DNA of 64,000 bases. Source: Paraspadella gotoi. Lineage: Eukaryota; Chaetognatha. The DNA lies in assembly GCA_051294375.1 (NCBI GenBank), contig CM119263.1, positions 17,404,171 to 17,468,170 of the forward strand, written 5' to 3'. A model generated the notes under the pieces. That model was not told the DNA's origin, ran no database searches, and saw nothing but the letters and a program-made list of their open reading frames with translations. The position numbers were made by a program, and so were the translations under genes. Shown in pieces: positions 15,424 to 31,833 of this stretch; position 1 is the first letter of the stretch, and every line of letters begins with the position of its first letter.

Positions 15424-18400
15424 GTGCGGCATGTCTTTTCCACCATGCGTCTTCATGCTTCTGCTAATTTCGCGGCGTCAATCATTTCCTCCTCCTCGTC
15501 GTTTTCCTCTTCCTCTTCCTTCTCTCGCCCGCCAATCGGGCGCGTGCTCGCGTCGTCCAATCGTAAAGACGACGGTCGAGTTGTCGGCCCCGAACGCCGC
15601 TTCGGAGCCGACGTCCGCGAACTCGACGACTACGACGACGTCATCTGCCGACGCCCACGATGACGTCGGGTTCCACTTCCGGTCAAAGGACGACGACTCG
15701 ATCGACGGCGACGGCGTCTACTTCCCGCTGCCAGCGCTGCCGCGTGAAGAAGCAGCAGCCGTGTCCGGCGCCCTTGCGCGAAAACTACTGCCTCAACGAC
15801 GGCACGCTGCTTCATCATGGACTTACCGCAAGGTTGCTTGCCGACCGGCCGCACCTGCTTGAGCAATCTGTAAATGCCGCAAAGGGGTGGATGGGCGCCC
15901 GGTGCGGGACCGCGCGATAGACAACGACGTCCTCGGCGGCGACGGAGGCGGCGACGACGGCGGGCGCGGATGGCGGTCAAGGCGACGACAGAGGATGACA
16001 GAGAGGCGACGATGTCGACGGCGACCTCAACGACGCCGACGACGAAGACGACGGCGCCGGCCCGTCCATGCGATCCTGGCGGCCACTGCGAGGACGACGA
16101 CGAGTCTTGGAAAGGTTTGTCTTTTTACGTACATATTAAGGAATTTTTGTTTTTTGATGCTTTTACAGAATACATTTTTGGATCATTTCATAGACCTAGT
16201 TGAGACTAACCTACAGGGTCTTCAATCTGGCGCGATACGAAAAGACTCGTAATTCTTTCTTGTATATTATTTTTATGAACATTATGACATTAGTTAGAAA
16301 ACTACTTGATGTTTAAGTTGACCTAAAAAATGAAGTATGGAAAACAAATTTTATTGTTTTAATGGGAACTGAAGGATTGATAGTAAGATCCATTTTCAAA
16401 GTAAAAATCTGCTTCTTCAGAAATTTACCATCTGAGGAAAAATATTTTTAACATAGAACTATCCTAGCTAGAATGTACGAATTGGTGAGAAAAGAGTATT
16501 TTTCTTTTAGTATAAAAAAATTGTATAATCTGATTGTTCTTTGTTTCGATTATATTCCAATTTTTTCATATCACTCCACGATTGAAGTCCCTGTATTATT
16601 TCCTCCAGCAGTTTACGTCTGTTCATCCAAAAAATGTTTTAAAGTTTTTAAATAGGATTATTTAATAAACTAGAGCGTTTTTAACCTGCGCGGTGTTATT
16701 TTTTCGCCGAATCCAAAGACCGAAAAGATGCCACCCAGGTGATAAGATTTGAGGATTAGAGAAGAACTGTGACTATTCTCGGATTCCACAAGTTCACGAA
16801 TACACCGCATATTGCAGCTCTTTGATGAAAACTACGGGTGAAGGGGAAAAAGAGGTCAAAGAAGAGGATTTAAAAGATTTTATTTACTGTATTTATATAA
16901 AAAATAATAACCCACCCGATACATCGTTTGCTTGAAACAGTTAGGAATCTTTGAGTCATTGCAAATTGTGAATCGATCAATTTACTGATCTATTTAAATC
17001 TAAACCAAAATATGTCTATCGGGGTTTTTCAGTGGTACACAATAGAAGCAATTTTAAAACATGAACGACAGACATTGTCGATATCTTACATAACAATGAT
17101 TAAAAAATTTATTCCCGCAGGCTCAATTGAATCAGCGACTGTGATTCGGGATCTGTGATTTTTATCTTTTCTGCGTCGTCGCAATTTTTGTTGCCTGGAA
17201 CTGGGCCAAGAAAAAAGGCGTTGTCAAAAAGATCTCAATGTCCGAGTAAGTGCTATGAAACTAATAACGTTGTTAGAAATAAAATTTATCCTAAAAATAG
17301 AATTTATCCTAAAAATAAGAATCGTATGTGGGTAACATCGACGTACCCCTTAAAAACGACAAGCGAATAAGTACTATTTAACAAAATTATATTTCACTTT
17401 TTAACTAATCACAAGCTTTACAAATAAATAACCAGATATCTTTTTTTAATCTTTTTTTTCATTGCTTGCCGTATTCTTATCAATTGTCATTCTTGTTATT
17501 CTCTCTATATTCATATATAATATTGATCACCGGCTCACATCCACATCGTTCTGCCGATCCCATTGCTCAGGCGGGAACGCACCATCCCAAGAGTTTCATT
17601 TTCATCCACAGTCCTTACGACTTGCTTCTCCGTTGGCAAAGGAAGGCCGCTCTAGGGTAACCGCGCCAGTGACAGGAGGTTGCACTCGAGGGTTAGAAGC
17701 CCCAAAGTCAACAGTGAGATGCTCCGTCCGAATGGGCATCAGGGAAGCCCGATGTTGCCATACAGTATTCTTTTAACTCTAAATCTGCATCATTCAATGA
17801 AATGGTACAACCAATATAAAAATTATCCATTCATTTAATAAATAAGCTATCTTTTACTTAATATTTTTTATCAAACCTTCAAAAACCATATTTTTTCGTT
17901 TCCCTAGGATCCTTTGGTCTTCGTTGCAACTCCCCTTCCCTCAGCCAACGGTCTACTCCCATCGAACACCCTCTCAGATCCGAGAGTCTCCATTCTTCCT
18001 CCACCCAGTCCACAAACCTTTACACCCCTTGTCCACTGCCCGCCACTCGAAGCTCGACATCTGGGGACGCCGTCCACCCGTGGCTCCTTCCGCGCCTCCT
18101 TTGCGACCGTCAAGGCCTGACCTTCTTTTGCTCGTGCCGCCGGCGCCCGAGAGTCACCGCCGCTCGAGGTCGAATGTTCGAGACGCACGGGGCCTCCTCT
18201 TGAAGCCCGTCAGTTAGGCATCGCGAGCCGGCCCCCACCAGCTCGGTCGGTTGACCGGGAGTCCGCAGCGGGCGGCCCCTTTAAAATCTCCGACGCGGTG
18301 AGCGGCAGCCCTCGACCGTCTTGAACGGGCTTCCTTTTACCACTTTCGACGGGCGCCGCCCGACTACCCCGTCAAGTCACCCGCTAAAACTGAAAGGCTT

Positions 18401-18703
18401 CGTCGCCCGACGGCCAGCGGTAACCCGTATAAACTAAACGGTTTCGCGCCTACGTTACTTCCGCTGAAGCAGCCAATGATGTACGGCTGCCCCTCGAATC
18501 GCGAAGAGCGGCCTTCCCGTTTCGAACGGGCACCTTCCGTCGTCAAACGGCGCGCGCCATCATCGTGCCTCTCGCCGTCCACTCTGGGCCCGTTGATCGG
18601 AAGCACCCAGAGCTTTCAACACTACCGACCGGCTTTTCGTCCCGTGCACAGATCCGACGTCGCCCATCCCGCCGACGTCGACGCAACGCTTACCGCCGTT
18701 TGA
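15424..18703 (+). pseudogene. Frameshifted duplicate of the EGF-ligand gene
   Basis: Counterparts of the three exons lie at 15424-16114, 17121-17245 and 17908-18703, with the same splice borders. Exon 1 is broken several times: one base is lost in the signal-peptide region (CGCGGCG against CGCCGGCG) and others fall around the EGF cysteines. Exon 2 has lost a T in the membrane helix. In exon 3 one A is missing near 18062 relative to 4100. I read these as sequence errors in a redundant copy; if real, this is a pseudogene. Confidence 0.7.
17532..17772 (-). repeat. Dispersed repeat, copy in the duplicated EGF intron
   Basis: Counterpart of 3575-3803. It keeps about 16 extra bases near 17590 (AGAGTTTCATTTTCATC) that the first copy lacks. 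Confidence 0.7.
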
Positions 18704-19679
18704 CGGGTCAAGTGGCGCTATCGTTTGGGACGTCGTAGACGAAGACGTCAATGTTTTCTTCACAATCAAAAAAAGAAAAAAAACAATTTTCAAAGAAAAA
18801 AAAATTTAATACGGAGACATGATCTTCTCGCGGGCGAATGCCATGGCGAGAACGACGACAACAGCCAGAATCACTAAAACCAATCTAGGAAAACAATAAA
18901 CGAACGAATCAAAACGAAACATGGACAATTTTGACGATTAAATCATCTTTGAAATTTAAAACAGACAAGTTAATTTACACAAACGCACGGAATTTGTGAA
19001 TTTTCTTAACTATATTGATGATAGCCGCGAGAAATAATACCACAGATTAAACTTCTACTGAAACTACGACAGCAACATGAATATTCGCCCTCGACAATAT
19101 CGAGTCGCCGCCATTGCCGCCGACGCGCCCGCCGCCGCGCTGAAGCCGAGAGAAATCGCCGATTCCGAAGATCGTCTCGTCGCGTCCCGACGATTTCCTC
19201 CACAAAAGAGAATTTCGTTCTTGTTTTTTCTTTCTTTTTTTTTCTCTCTTCTTTTTCTTCTGTTTCCCTTTTGTTTTTGGGCGATACACGTAGATTGATA
19301 CCGTTGTATCGGCACGAGAGACTGGATTGACAAATGGGGAAGGGGAATCCGCTACTTGGAGTCGGCGGGGGCTCGATTACGGTCAGGGTCATAAAAGGTC
19401 TTTTTTTTAATTTATATTTTATTAATTTTTTAACGAATATACTTTCAGATTTATATATTTTTTTAAAACGTTAATTCGTTTAATAATAAGCATAGAGGGA
19501 AATGATAAAAAATAAAAATGTAACAACGTAATCTAATTTGACTCCCACGGCGTCTTCCTTCCATCTGCCACCGCAATGAAATTACGGTCTAAGCCTTGAC
19601 GACAATGACGCAAACCTAAATTCCAATGTTTTTTCATTTATAGTTAAAAAGACGGTTTGTTTTTTTCTTACTTTTTTTT

Positions 19680-19752
19680 TAAATCTTAATCCTTGTTTCA
19701 ATCTTTGATCATCGAGAACAACCGGAATTCCTGACCCACGGGAGACCAAGAG

Positions 19753-19826
<74 letters not shown>

Positions 19827-20931
19827 AGGGGGAGGGGGAGGAGACTAAGGAAAAACTTTTTTTTGCGGTTTCATATGTTTGGATGATTTTGGGCAAAAGA
19901 AAAGGGGAAAGGGGAGACAAAAATACGGAGCGAAGAGACTAAGATAGATGGCCACTCTTGAGAGAGGAGAAATTATGATAGAGAATGAGATTATAAAAAA
20001 GAAAGATTGCAGTATGATTGTTCTATTACTCGTCAAAACTGATGGATGTTGAACATCGAGAAAGATGGCCTTTATGAGTTCCTCCCTCTTCCTTTTTTTG
20101 TCACGATCAACCAAGCCCTACTATACTTACAAAGATAACATTATTATTTTTTTTTTGAGTTTAAAAATATTTTTAAAAAACCTCTTTTTTTTTTTGCATA
20201 TTGATCAGTGCAGTTTATTTGTTCAGTTTTTATATTGGGTTTAGTCGGATCGGTTATAATTCCACGGGTTCCATTTATTCTGTGGGGCTTCCTTGGTTCC
20301 GCTGCTTGGTCGGTGGAAACAAAAAACATAAAAATTCGAAAAACCGCGAGTTTATTTATCTGCGACCTTGCCGGTGGAACCATTGCATGGTCGCGGAGGG
20401 CGATGTTGTTGTTGGCGCGAGTCGGGGAGGTGTCGGAGTGGAGGGAGAAGTTGGAGAAGTTGGAGACGTTGGAGACCGGATGGAGAAACCTCGTAGACTG
20501 GTGCGACCGGTGGGAGGATAGGATGGGTAGTTTTGCTCTGCCTTCGCTTGGATCCTTACGCCTCCTTTCAGCTCCTTATTTCCACTTTCCTCCTTTTTTC
20601 CTTCCCTCCCTCTCCTTTTTTTCCACTTTCCTCCTTTTTCCTTTTCTCCTCTCCTTTTTTTCTTATCTCCTCCTTTTTCCTTCCCTCCTCCCTTTTTTCC
20701 TCTCTCCTCCTTTTTTCCTTCTCTCCCTCTCCCTTTTTTCCACTTTCCTCCTTTTTCCTTCCTCCCTCTCCTTTTTTTCCACTTTCCTATTTTTTCCTTC
20801 CTCCCCTGTCGCCATATCGCGTATCCTCTGCCAGACATCGGCGGTTTTTCTAGCAATCGAGCGAAGGTTCGGAAAGAGACAGAGACAGAGTAGGGAGATG
20901 AAAAAGAGAGAAAGAGAAAGAAAGAGAGAGA

Positions 20932-20998
<67 letters not shown>

Positions 20999-21089
20999 TC
21001 TCGTGCGCCGCAAATCAAATGCGGCCAGAAAAAAACACGCAAACCGGAATTATGATGACCTTAGGACTTAAAAATCTCATGATTTAAGA

Positions 21090-21171
<82 letters not shown>

Positions 21172-22499
21172 GGAGAGAGAGAGAGCGTGAGAGGCAAGAT
21201 TCGCTGAAAGAAGACCGGGGCCAAGAAATAGAATAAAGAGAAGGAACGAGAATCGGAGCGATGTAAAGAGCATTTTTGGACAGACGTTCATATCAGAGAT
21301 TGGAGAAATGCGCAAAGGTTGAAAAAGCAAAGGAAACGAAATCTTGGAAAAGATGGCGACGAATAAGTTTTATTTTTCGTCTCGATGAGATTGTTCATTG
21401 TAGGTTCCTAATTCACTTTCGTTACTCGACGCTCATTTGTTTATTCTGTTGATTCACGTTGCGCTCATTGTCGTCAATGTCGCGCATATCATCACAATAC
21501 GAGAACCCCCCCAAAAAAAATAAAATTATTAACTCACAAATTTATTAGTAATAGTTTTTTTAATTGGTAATATTTATTTCGGGAATCCGAGCGGGAAAGA
21601 CTAAATTTCAGCCAAATACGAATCAGCTTTACGCTGATTTCTGTATTTTATGTGATGAAAAATGGAATAAAAACTGTTCTTAGTTGTACATTATCCGCGT
21701 GCGAGGAGATCCGATAATTTGTGATTAATTGAAATAACTTTCATTTTTTACTGTGATACCGAATACGAAGCACTCTTGTTAATATTTTTAGGTATGCTTT
21801 ATTTAAATTGAATAAATAAATTATCAAGCGTTCCTTTTGTTTTTTTATTTATTCATCTGCAGAAATCATTTGATCAGTGAGTTTCAAAATTAGTGCTCCT
21901 CACCCAGCCCCCCACAATTGGCGAATCGCGTCCAGTCCGTCATTCTCTGAGTTCAGATCTTTTTTTCTAACTAAATATGAGAAACGAAATGAAATGCCGT
22001 AGAACAATCATTCGTTATTTAACTTGGACTTCCTAAAATTCGAATAATAAATTTTGGAAAATTTAATTTTGTCTAAAATCGATAAAAATTTAAACTCGAA
22101 TCATGAAAAAAATTAGAAAACTCGAAGAGACAGCCTCGTTTTCGTTTCTTTTTCAATTCGCTTCGGCAACTTGGACTGTCGAGACTCCAACAATATTGCA
22201 AACTACAATAAAGAGTTATAAAATAAGAACCGGGTAGTTTTTGAACTTTATAGAAAGTAGAAGACATGAAATTCTTTCCAAAAGGTTCGTGCATGAACCA
22301 ATGCAATTTCGCCCACGAACGCGGAAAAATATCTTTTTATATATCTTTATTCATTAATAATCTAATTAAATTGATCCGCGTGATTAAATTTCAAAAGTAT
22401 ACTAGTTCAAGACTCGAAATCTTCTGGGACCTTGGTTTAGAAACCAATTTGACCAAAGAGAAAGAAATCGCTCTTCTTTTCTCGTCCTCCCACCCGACG
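19680..22499 (+). other. Block B, forward copy 4: intergenic region upstream of the receptor
   Basis: This copy runs straight into receptor exon A and so shows the probable natural layout. It holds GA tracts (19756-19822, 20921-20996, 21091-21185), the polypyrimidine array at 20575-20803 and AT-rich DNA. No independent gene is supported. Confidence 0.7.
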
Positions 22500-23206
22500 A
22501 TGTCTCACCTCCTTCCTCTCCTCCTCCTCCTCTCATCCCTTTCGTCATTGTCTCGGTCGCCGGGGGCGTAGAAGTTATTACGACCCCTTGTGTCGAAGGA
22601 AATTTTACTTCTCCGGCGCCAACGCCACGCGCGCCAATGCCACGGCGTCCGCGGCCACTTCGACCGCTGCGCATCATCTTCACGGAGCGCGTCAACGAGG
22701 TCGAAGTGCACGACGACGACGAGGATAATTTCGAAGGAAAATTTCGATTTGTTTCGGAGATTTCTCAAAATATGTCCCATGAAGTTTCGATTGATAAAGA
22801 GCGAGCAGGTTATGCGATTAACCTGCTAAATTTTGTTTACACTAATTGGTGTAAAGATAATTTTTTAAATAATTGAAGTTATACAATATACAACGTTGCA
22901 ATTATTTAAATCGTAAAGTCTGTTATCTTAATTACAGAACTGCGATTCGTTATGACGAGGGTTCTATAGGCGGTTCAGTTATTGAAGGAGAAAATGATAT
23001 GATCCTAAATTGGATTAAGATGAGACCTCAGTACATGGACAAACTGAAGTAAGTAAATTATAATTAATTAATTATATTAATTATAATTAATAAATAATTA
23101 AATAAATATAAATAAATAAATAAAAAATAAAAATATATAAATAAATAAATAAATAAGAATAAAATAATAAATAAATAAATGAAGTAAATAATAAATAATA
23201 AATAAA

Positions 23207-23239
<33 letters not shown>

Positions 23240-23254
23240 AAAGTATAAATATTA

Positions 23255-23305
<51 letters not shown>

Positions 23306-23995
23306 ACATTTCATCCACCAAAAACGCCCATCGGCCATCGCCTCCAAGATGGACGACCCCCTTGGAGTTTCAGAGCCTCGTCCTCATAAAGGCGGCCTCC
23401 GCGGACACTTTCGACTCGATCGTCTCCATCTTCACGAAGACCCTCTCCTTCGAGTCTTGGGTCATCTTCGTCGTCTTCGTCGTCGCCGCGGTCCTCCTCT
23501 CCGCCGCGCTCAAGAGAATCGAGCGGCGGCGGCGTGGACGCGGATTTTCCGGAGCGGAGTTGGTCGAGGATCTCTTCCTATTGGTCGCGGATCGGGACGA
23601 CGGGTGAGTTAAATGGGTCAGGGGTGGCCTGGGAGATTTCGTCCTGATGGAGACGACACTTGTAATGATAATGAAGAGGTGGTAATCTTGTTTAGTTGAT
23701 AATAATATGAACGCAAGGAGTCGCCCGTTTTGTACTCAAAAACTAAATAAGACGCCAATAGGTTATTTTAATTTTAATGCTTTTTCCCTAAAACTGTATT
23801 TTAAAATTTTATAAAAGATTATTGTAAACGTTAGTTGACAGACATAAGACACAAGACACAATCCGGACTAGTAGACTAAATTTTATTCCTTGTTTTTTAT
23901 ATTGGAGTCGCGAGGCGTCGTCTCCGTTGCTCAGCCTCTTTCGTTTGTTGTGGTACTTTTTCACATTCGTCTTCGTCACTGCTTTCTCCGCACAG
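22500..23995 (+). pseudogene. Partial duplicate of the ionotropic receptor gene (exons A-D only)
   Basis: Exons: A 22500-22808, B 22938-23048, C 23349-23603, D 23908-23995. Exon C is intact here: after WTTPLEFQSLVLIK it gives membrane helix 1 (SWVIFVVFVVAAVLLSAAL) and ends in phase 2, joining exon D, which gives helix 3 (LLWYFFTFVFVTAFSAQ). Exon A is broken: the signal-peptide frame closes early and a second slip falls near 22740 (GGAAAATTTCGA here, GGAAAAATCTTCGA in the other copy). Exon B has one extra A at its acceptor. Exons E-G are absent because the copy ends at the transposon and the gap. Together with 25237-28833 it allows a consensus. Confidence 0.75.
23059..23307. repeat. (TAAA)n array in receptor intron B-C
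   Basis: About 250 bases of TAAA/AATA units directly after the exon B donor. The matching array at 25790-26008 has a different length and interruptions. The Tyr/Leu/Phe/Ile frames across it are not genes. Confidence 0.95.
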
Positions 23996-24008
23996 GTGGC
24001 TAATTTAT

Positions 24009-24071
<63 letters not shown>

Positions 24072-24137
24072 GGAGAGGGAGAGAGAGAGAGAGAGAAAAC
24101 AAGAAAAAGGGAGGAAAATACATTAATGATGAAACTA

Positions 24138-24628
24138 CTATCTAGGAAAAAAGTTAGAAACATTTTTTTTTNNNNNNNNNNNNNNNNNNNNNNNNNNNNN
24201 NNNNNNNNNNNNNNNNNNNNNNNNNNNNNNNNNNNNNNNNNNNNNNNNNNNNNNNNNNNNNNNNNNNNNNNNNNNNNNNNNNNNNNNNNNNNNNNNNNNN
24301 NNNNNNNNNNNNNNNNNNNNNNNNNNNNNNNNNNNNNNNNNNNNNNNNNNNNNNNNNNNNNNNNNNNNNNNNNNNNNNNNNNNNNNNNNNNNNNNNNNNN
24401 NNNNNNNNNNNNNNNNNNNNNNNNNNNNNNNNNNNNNNNNNNNNNNNNNNNNNNNNNNNNNNNNNNNNNNNNNNNNNNNNNNNNNNNNNNNNNNNNNNNN
24501 NNNNNNNNNNNNNNNNNNNNNNNNNNNNNNNNNNNNNNNNNNNNNNNNNNNNNNNNNNNNNNNNNNNNNNNNNNNNNNNNNNNNNNNNNNNNNNAATTAA
24601 AAATGTTTCTAACTTTTTTCCTAGATAG
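24138..24628. mobile_element. Tc1-like deleted element, copy 1 (interior is an N gap)
   Basis: The left end CTATCTAGGAAAAAAGTTAG starts at 24138 and is preceded by TA. The matching inverted end finishes CCTAGATAG at 24628 and is followed by TA. The interior (24172-24594) is 423 N. The second copy at 26871-27443 shows what is missing. Confidence 0.8.
24172..24594. other. Assembly gap of 423 N
   Basis: The gap lies inside the Tc1-like element, whose two ends survive on either side. The equivalent stretch in the second copy is about 505 bases. Confidence 0.95.
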
Positions 24629-25236
24629 TAACCAGAGAATATAAAAAGACTAAAAAGAATGAAACAAGTAAATAACAGAGAAGGACAGACAGATTTAATG
24701 AACCGAAAAGCAAAAAAGAAAGAAAGAAAGAAAGAAAGAANNNNNNNNNNNNNNNNNNNNNNNNNCCTAAAATTCGAATAAATAAATTTTGGAAATTTAA
24801 TTTTGTCTAAAATCGATAAAATTTAAACTCGAATCATGAAAAAAATTAGAAACTCGAGAGACAGCCTCGTTTTCGTTTCTTTTCAATTCCGCTTCGGCAA
24901 CTTGGACTGTCGAGACTCCAACAATATTGCAAACTAACAATAAGAGTTATAAAATAAGAACCGGGTAGTTTTTTTGAACTTTATAGAAAGTAGAAGACAT
25001 GAAATTCTTTCCAAAAGGTTCGTGCATGAACCAATGCAATTTAGCCCACGAACGCGAAAAATATCTTTTTAATAAAGTTATATCATTTTATCATTTTAAT
25101 CTAATTAAATTGATCCGCGTGATTAAATTTCAAAGTATACTAGTTCAAGACTCGAAATCTTCTGGGACCTTGGTTTTAAAAACCAATTTTGACCAAGAGA
25201 AAGAAATCGCCTTCTTTTCTCGTCTCCACCCGACGA

Positions 25237-28833
<3,597 letters not shown>

Positions 28834-28861
28834 TTATATTGAAACAACGGTGTGAGAATGA

Positions 28862-28867
28862 AATAAA
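28862..28867 (+). terminator. Polyadenylation signal AATAAA of the receptor gene
   Basis: Lies 28 bases after the stop at 28833, a usual spacing for a short 3' UTR, and within the roughly 330 bases that separate it from the convergent histidine-rich gene. Confidence 0.65.
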
Positions 28868-29164
28868 AACGTTTGATTTAAATATATCATTTAAAAAATC
28901 ACGATAAATTCTATTAATTTTTTTCATTTTTTTGGCTTTTGTTTTCTTTTTCCAAACGTTCGATTCAATGCGACAAAGCCGGATTCCATAGATATTAAAA
29001 CAAAAGGGACCTCGCGAATTTAGAGGAATTTTTTGTTTGTTTTGGGTTTGTGTGTGAAATGGTCTTACAATGTAAATCTGTCTGACTTTAGTAGGTATTA
29101 TAGATATTATAGAAATAATATATTTATGTATGTAAACAAGGCTTTTTTTTGTTATTATTTTGTT

Positions 29165-31771
29165 TCACCAGTCTTCTTCCCCACTTTCATCATACTTATT
29201 TTCGAAATAATCATCAGCCAGCGACGATTTCCCATTTCTTTTCACCGCGGCGCCCTTTCGCGCCTCTGTCTTCGTAGCGGCGCCGCCGACTTCCGTTTCT
29301 TCACGTCTAGTTTCGTGGCGAGACCGTTTTCCTACTTCGCCGTCCTTTTCATCGACGTCTTCGCCGTAGTCGTATCGCAAATAACCGTTAATTGGTTTGA
29401 GACCTCCCCCGACGCCTTCGCTATCGGTTAAATTTTTCGCGACGTCTTCAACCTCATTATCATCGAACCAATTAGAGAGCTCGTTTGTTCTCTTCCGGTG
29501 CGTCGTCCAATCAAAATTCTCAAATCCGATCTCTTGCGTCGTTGCGCTCTGAACGAAGGGTCCAGATTCATTTTCGAACCATTTTCCGGTCCTTTCGATC
29601 AGTTTTCCAGCGCCGTAACGGTTTTCCTTCCATTTTCCAGTTCCACGCTTTGGGTTTCTGGTTCCGACGTCGATGAGGCTTCAATCGGAAGTCACGTGAT
29701 CGCGTGGGAGAATCGAGAAACGCGTGGGAGGAGGGCGAAAGGGAGGAAGAGGAAGGAAGGGGGAGGGGGGGAGAGGATTTGAGAGGAAATGATGAGAAGG
29801 GAGCACAAAAAAAAAAGATAATAATTAAAATTCGCAATGCAATTAAGTCAAGGAGAGTATACAAAGTTACTGTGATTACAAAAAGAGTGAAAATGTGAAA
29901 ACTGACTTGAGGTCGTCGCTTCGTTCGCCTCCGAATCGCAGGCCATCGTTGTAAGGACTGTAATCAACGTCGTTATCGAATCCATGGGCGACGCGACTTT
30001 GGTCGTAACCATTGTCGGCTTCTGAAACCGTTGGAGGTCTCCACTGATTAGCGAAAACGTCGTTTTGATTCTGATAGATTTTTGCACGTAATAGGTACCG
30101 TGTTTACATTGCCGTATAAAGAATCCAATCGTGATACTTAAAATCCCTACCTTCCGCGTTGCCCATCCCGCGTTATCAAACCCTTGCACCCGTTGACCGG
30201 AGTAAAGATCCGATTCCATGAGTCCAAAATTCGGCGGTTCGTCTCCTTGGTTCGCTCGAGGCCCCCATCCGTTTTCTTCTCCTCCAAAACGCCACAATTC
30301 GAACCCACTTTGCGGAGAATTTCCAGTCTCGCCGTCCCACCCGGACCCACTCTCGCCTCGTCCTCGAAACGACCCGAACGGCACGACGATCGGCGCGGGA
30401 GCGTCGCGTCGAACAGCGCCGCCGATGTCTCCCTGGTCAACGAGCCAAGCGTCGCCGCTGATATAACCGCTAGGGTCGCCGCCGTCGTGTGGAAAATAGT
30501 GGATAGACTCATGACCCGGAGATCGAGAGTGGGGGGAATGACGGGGCTGGTACCAGTGGCTCGTCTCCGGCTCAACCCAGTGCCTCGGTTCCTCTCGATA
30601 CAAGGGGCCATCATCCTCGCCGCCGTGTTTGGTTTTCGGGTAAACGTCGTCGTCATGGGCGTGGCGGATATTTTTAACGACGTAATCGCGGTCGACGTGT
30701 TTGTGGAGATGATATCTATAAATGTGATTATCATTATTCAGAGTAGAATGTCCAAACCGAAAAGAATACATAATACAAAATTGAAAATGTATCAGAAACT
30801 AAACTGTCGATTTAGATTCAGATTACCTGTGAAAGTGATTGTGAAAACGAAGCTTTTTCTCCGTGTCAAAATGATCATAAGTTTCGCTCTAGGACAAAAT
30901 TTATATCTCAATTACGTTTTTTTCACGAACTAAGAAAAATGAAGACATTATGGCAACAGCCGGGTTGCCTGTGATGCCCATTGGGATCGGGCATCTCACT
31001 GTTGGCTTTGGGGGCTTCCGACCCTCAGGGACGCCTCCAGTCACTGGCGCGGTTACCCTCGGACGGTCTCGCAGAGATAAGTCGTTAGGACTGTGGATGG
31101 TACACTACGCCTGGGATGGTGTGTTCCCCTTCTGAGCCAATGGATTTGGCTGAACGATGGTGGACGTGAGGCGGTGTGAATATACCGTCACAACATCAAA
31201 TATTTCTTGTACTAACGCATAATCCCTGAATAAAGCTTTAGTAACACACTGAATTGATAGATGAATTTTGCGTGTTATTAAAGAAGATAAAGGCTGAAAA
31301 AGAATTACATAATTTCTATTATCGGAACCGACTTAAAATTTCCTCACTTTGAAAAGGAAAGAAGGAAACTAACATCTCTTATTCTCAACATTTTCTCCGT
31401 TCGAAATTTACCTTATAAGGATGTCGCTTTGGTTCTTCTTTCGACATGTAATGTGTGTGATGGTGAGTGTGATGGCTGCTGTGGTGGTCGCTGTGGTGGC
31501 CGTGGTGGCTGTGGTGGCCATGGTAACCGTTTTGAAAGCCTGAAATGATTGCATTTGTATATGAAATTATGAATAACGCGAAACTCCGGATTTTTTAATT
31601 ATTACTAATTTGAGGAAAGAAAAAGAGCTCCCGCGACAAAATAGATGGTTAAATGATTTTTTTTCCGCTTAATTAGCCTTAGAGAGAGAGAGAGAGAGAG
31701 AGAGTCATTCGATTTATTATGCTATTATTTATATAGATGGTTAAATGATTTTTTTTTCGCTTAATTAGCCT

Positions 31772-31833
<62 letters not shown>

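Larger units (their letters stand above)
14013..19677 (+). other. Direct second copy of block A (EGF-ligand locus)
   Basis: Colinear with 1-5745 throughout, including introns, CT tract, dispersed repeat and 3' flank. It differs mainly by single-base insertions and deletions, often in homopolymers. Differences of this kind point to a noisy read or second haplotype rather than an old gene duplication. Confidence 0.88.

Noticed and set aside
22266-22335. CCCH zinc-finger-like peptide KFFPKGSCMNQCNFAHERGK, repeated in block copies
   Set aside because: The first Cys is missing and the second spacing is three instead of five; the frame ends in AT-rich sequence and one copy has lost the Met. It resembles a finger but cannot be one as written.
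22745-22808. Frame of receptor exon A reading KFRFVSEISQNMSHEVSIDK
   Set aside because: Its end phase does not fit exon B, while the other frame (FLKICPMKFRLIKSEQ) does and is continuous in the second copy.
23064-23321. Tyr/Leu/Phe/Ile frames resembling membrane proteins
   Set aside because: Direct translation of the (TAAA)n array.
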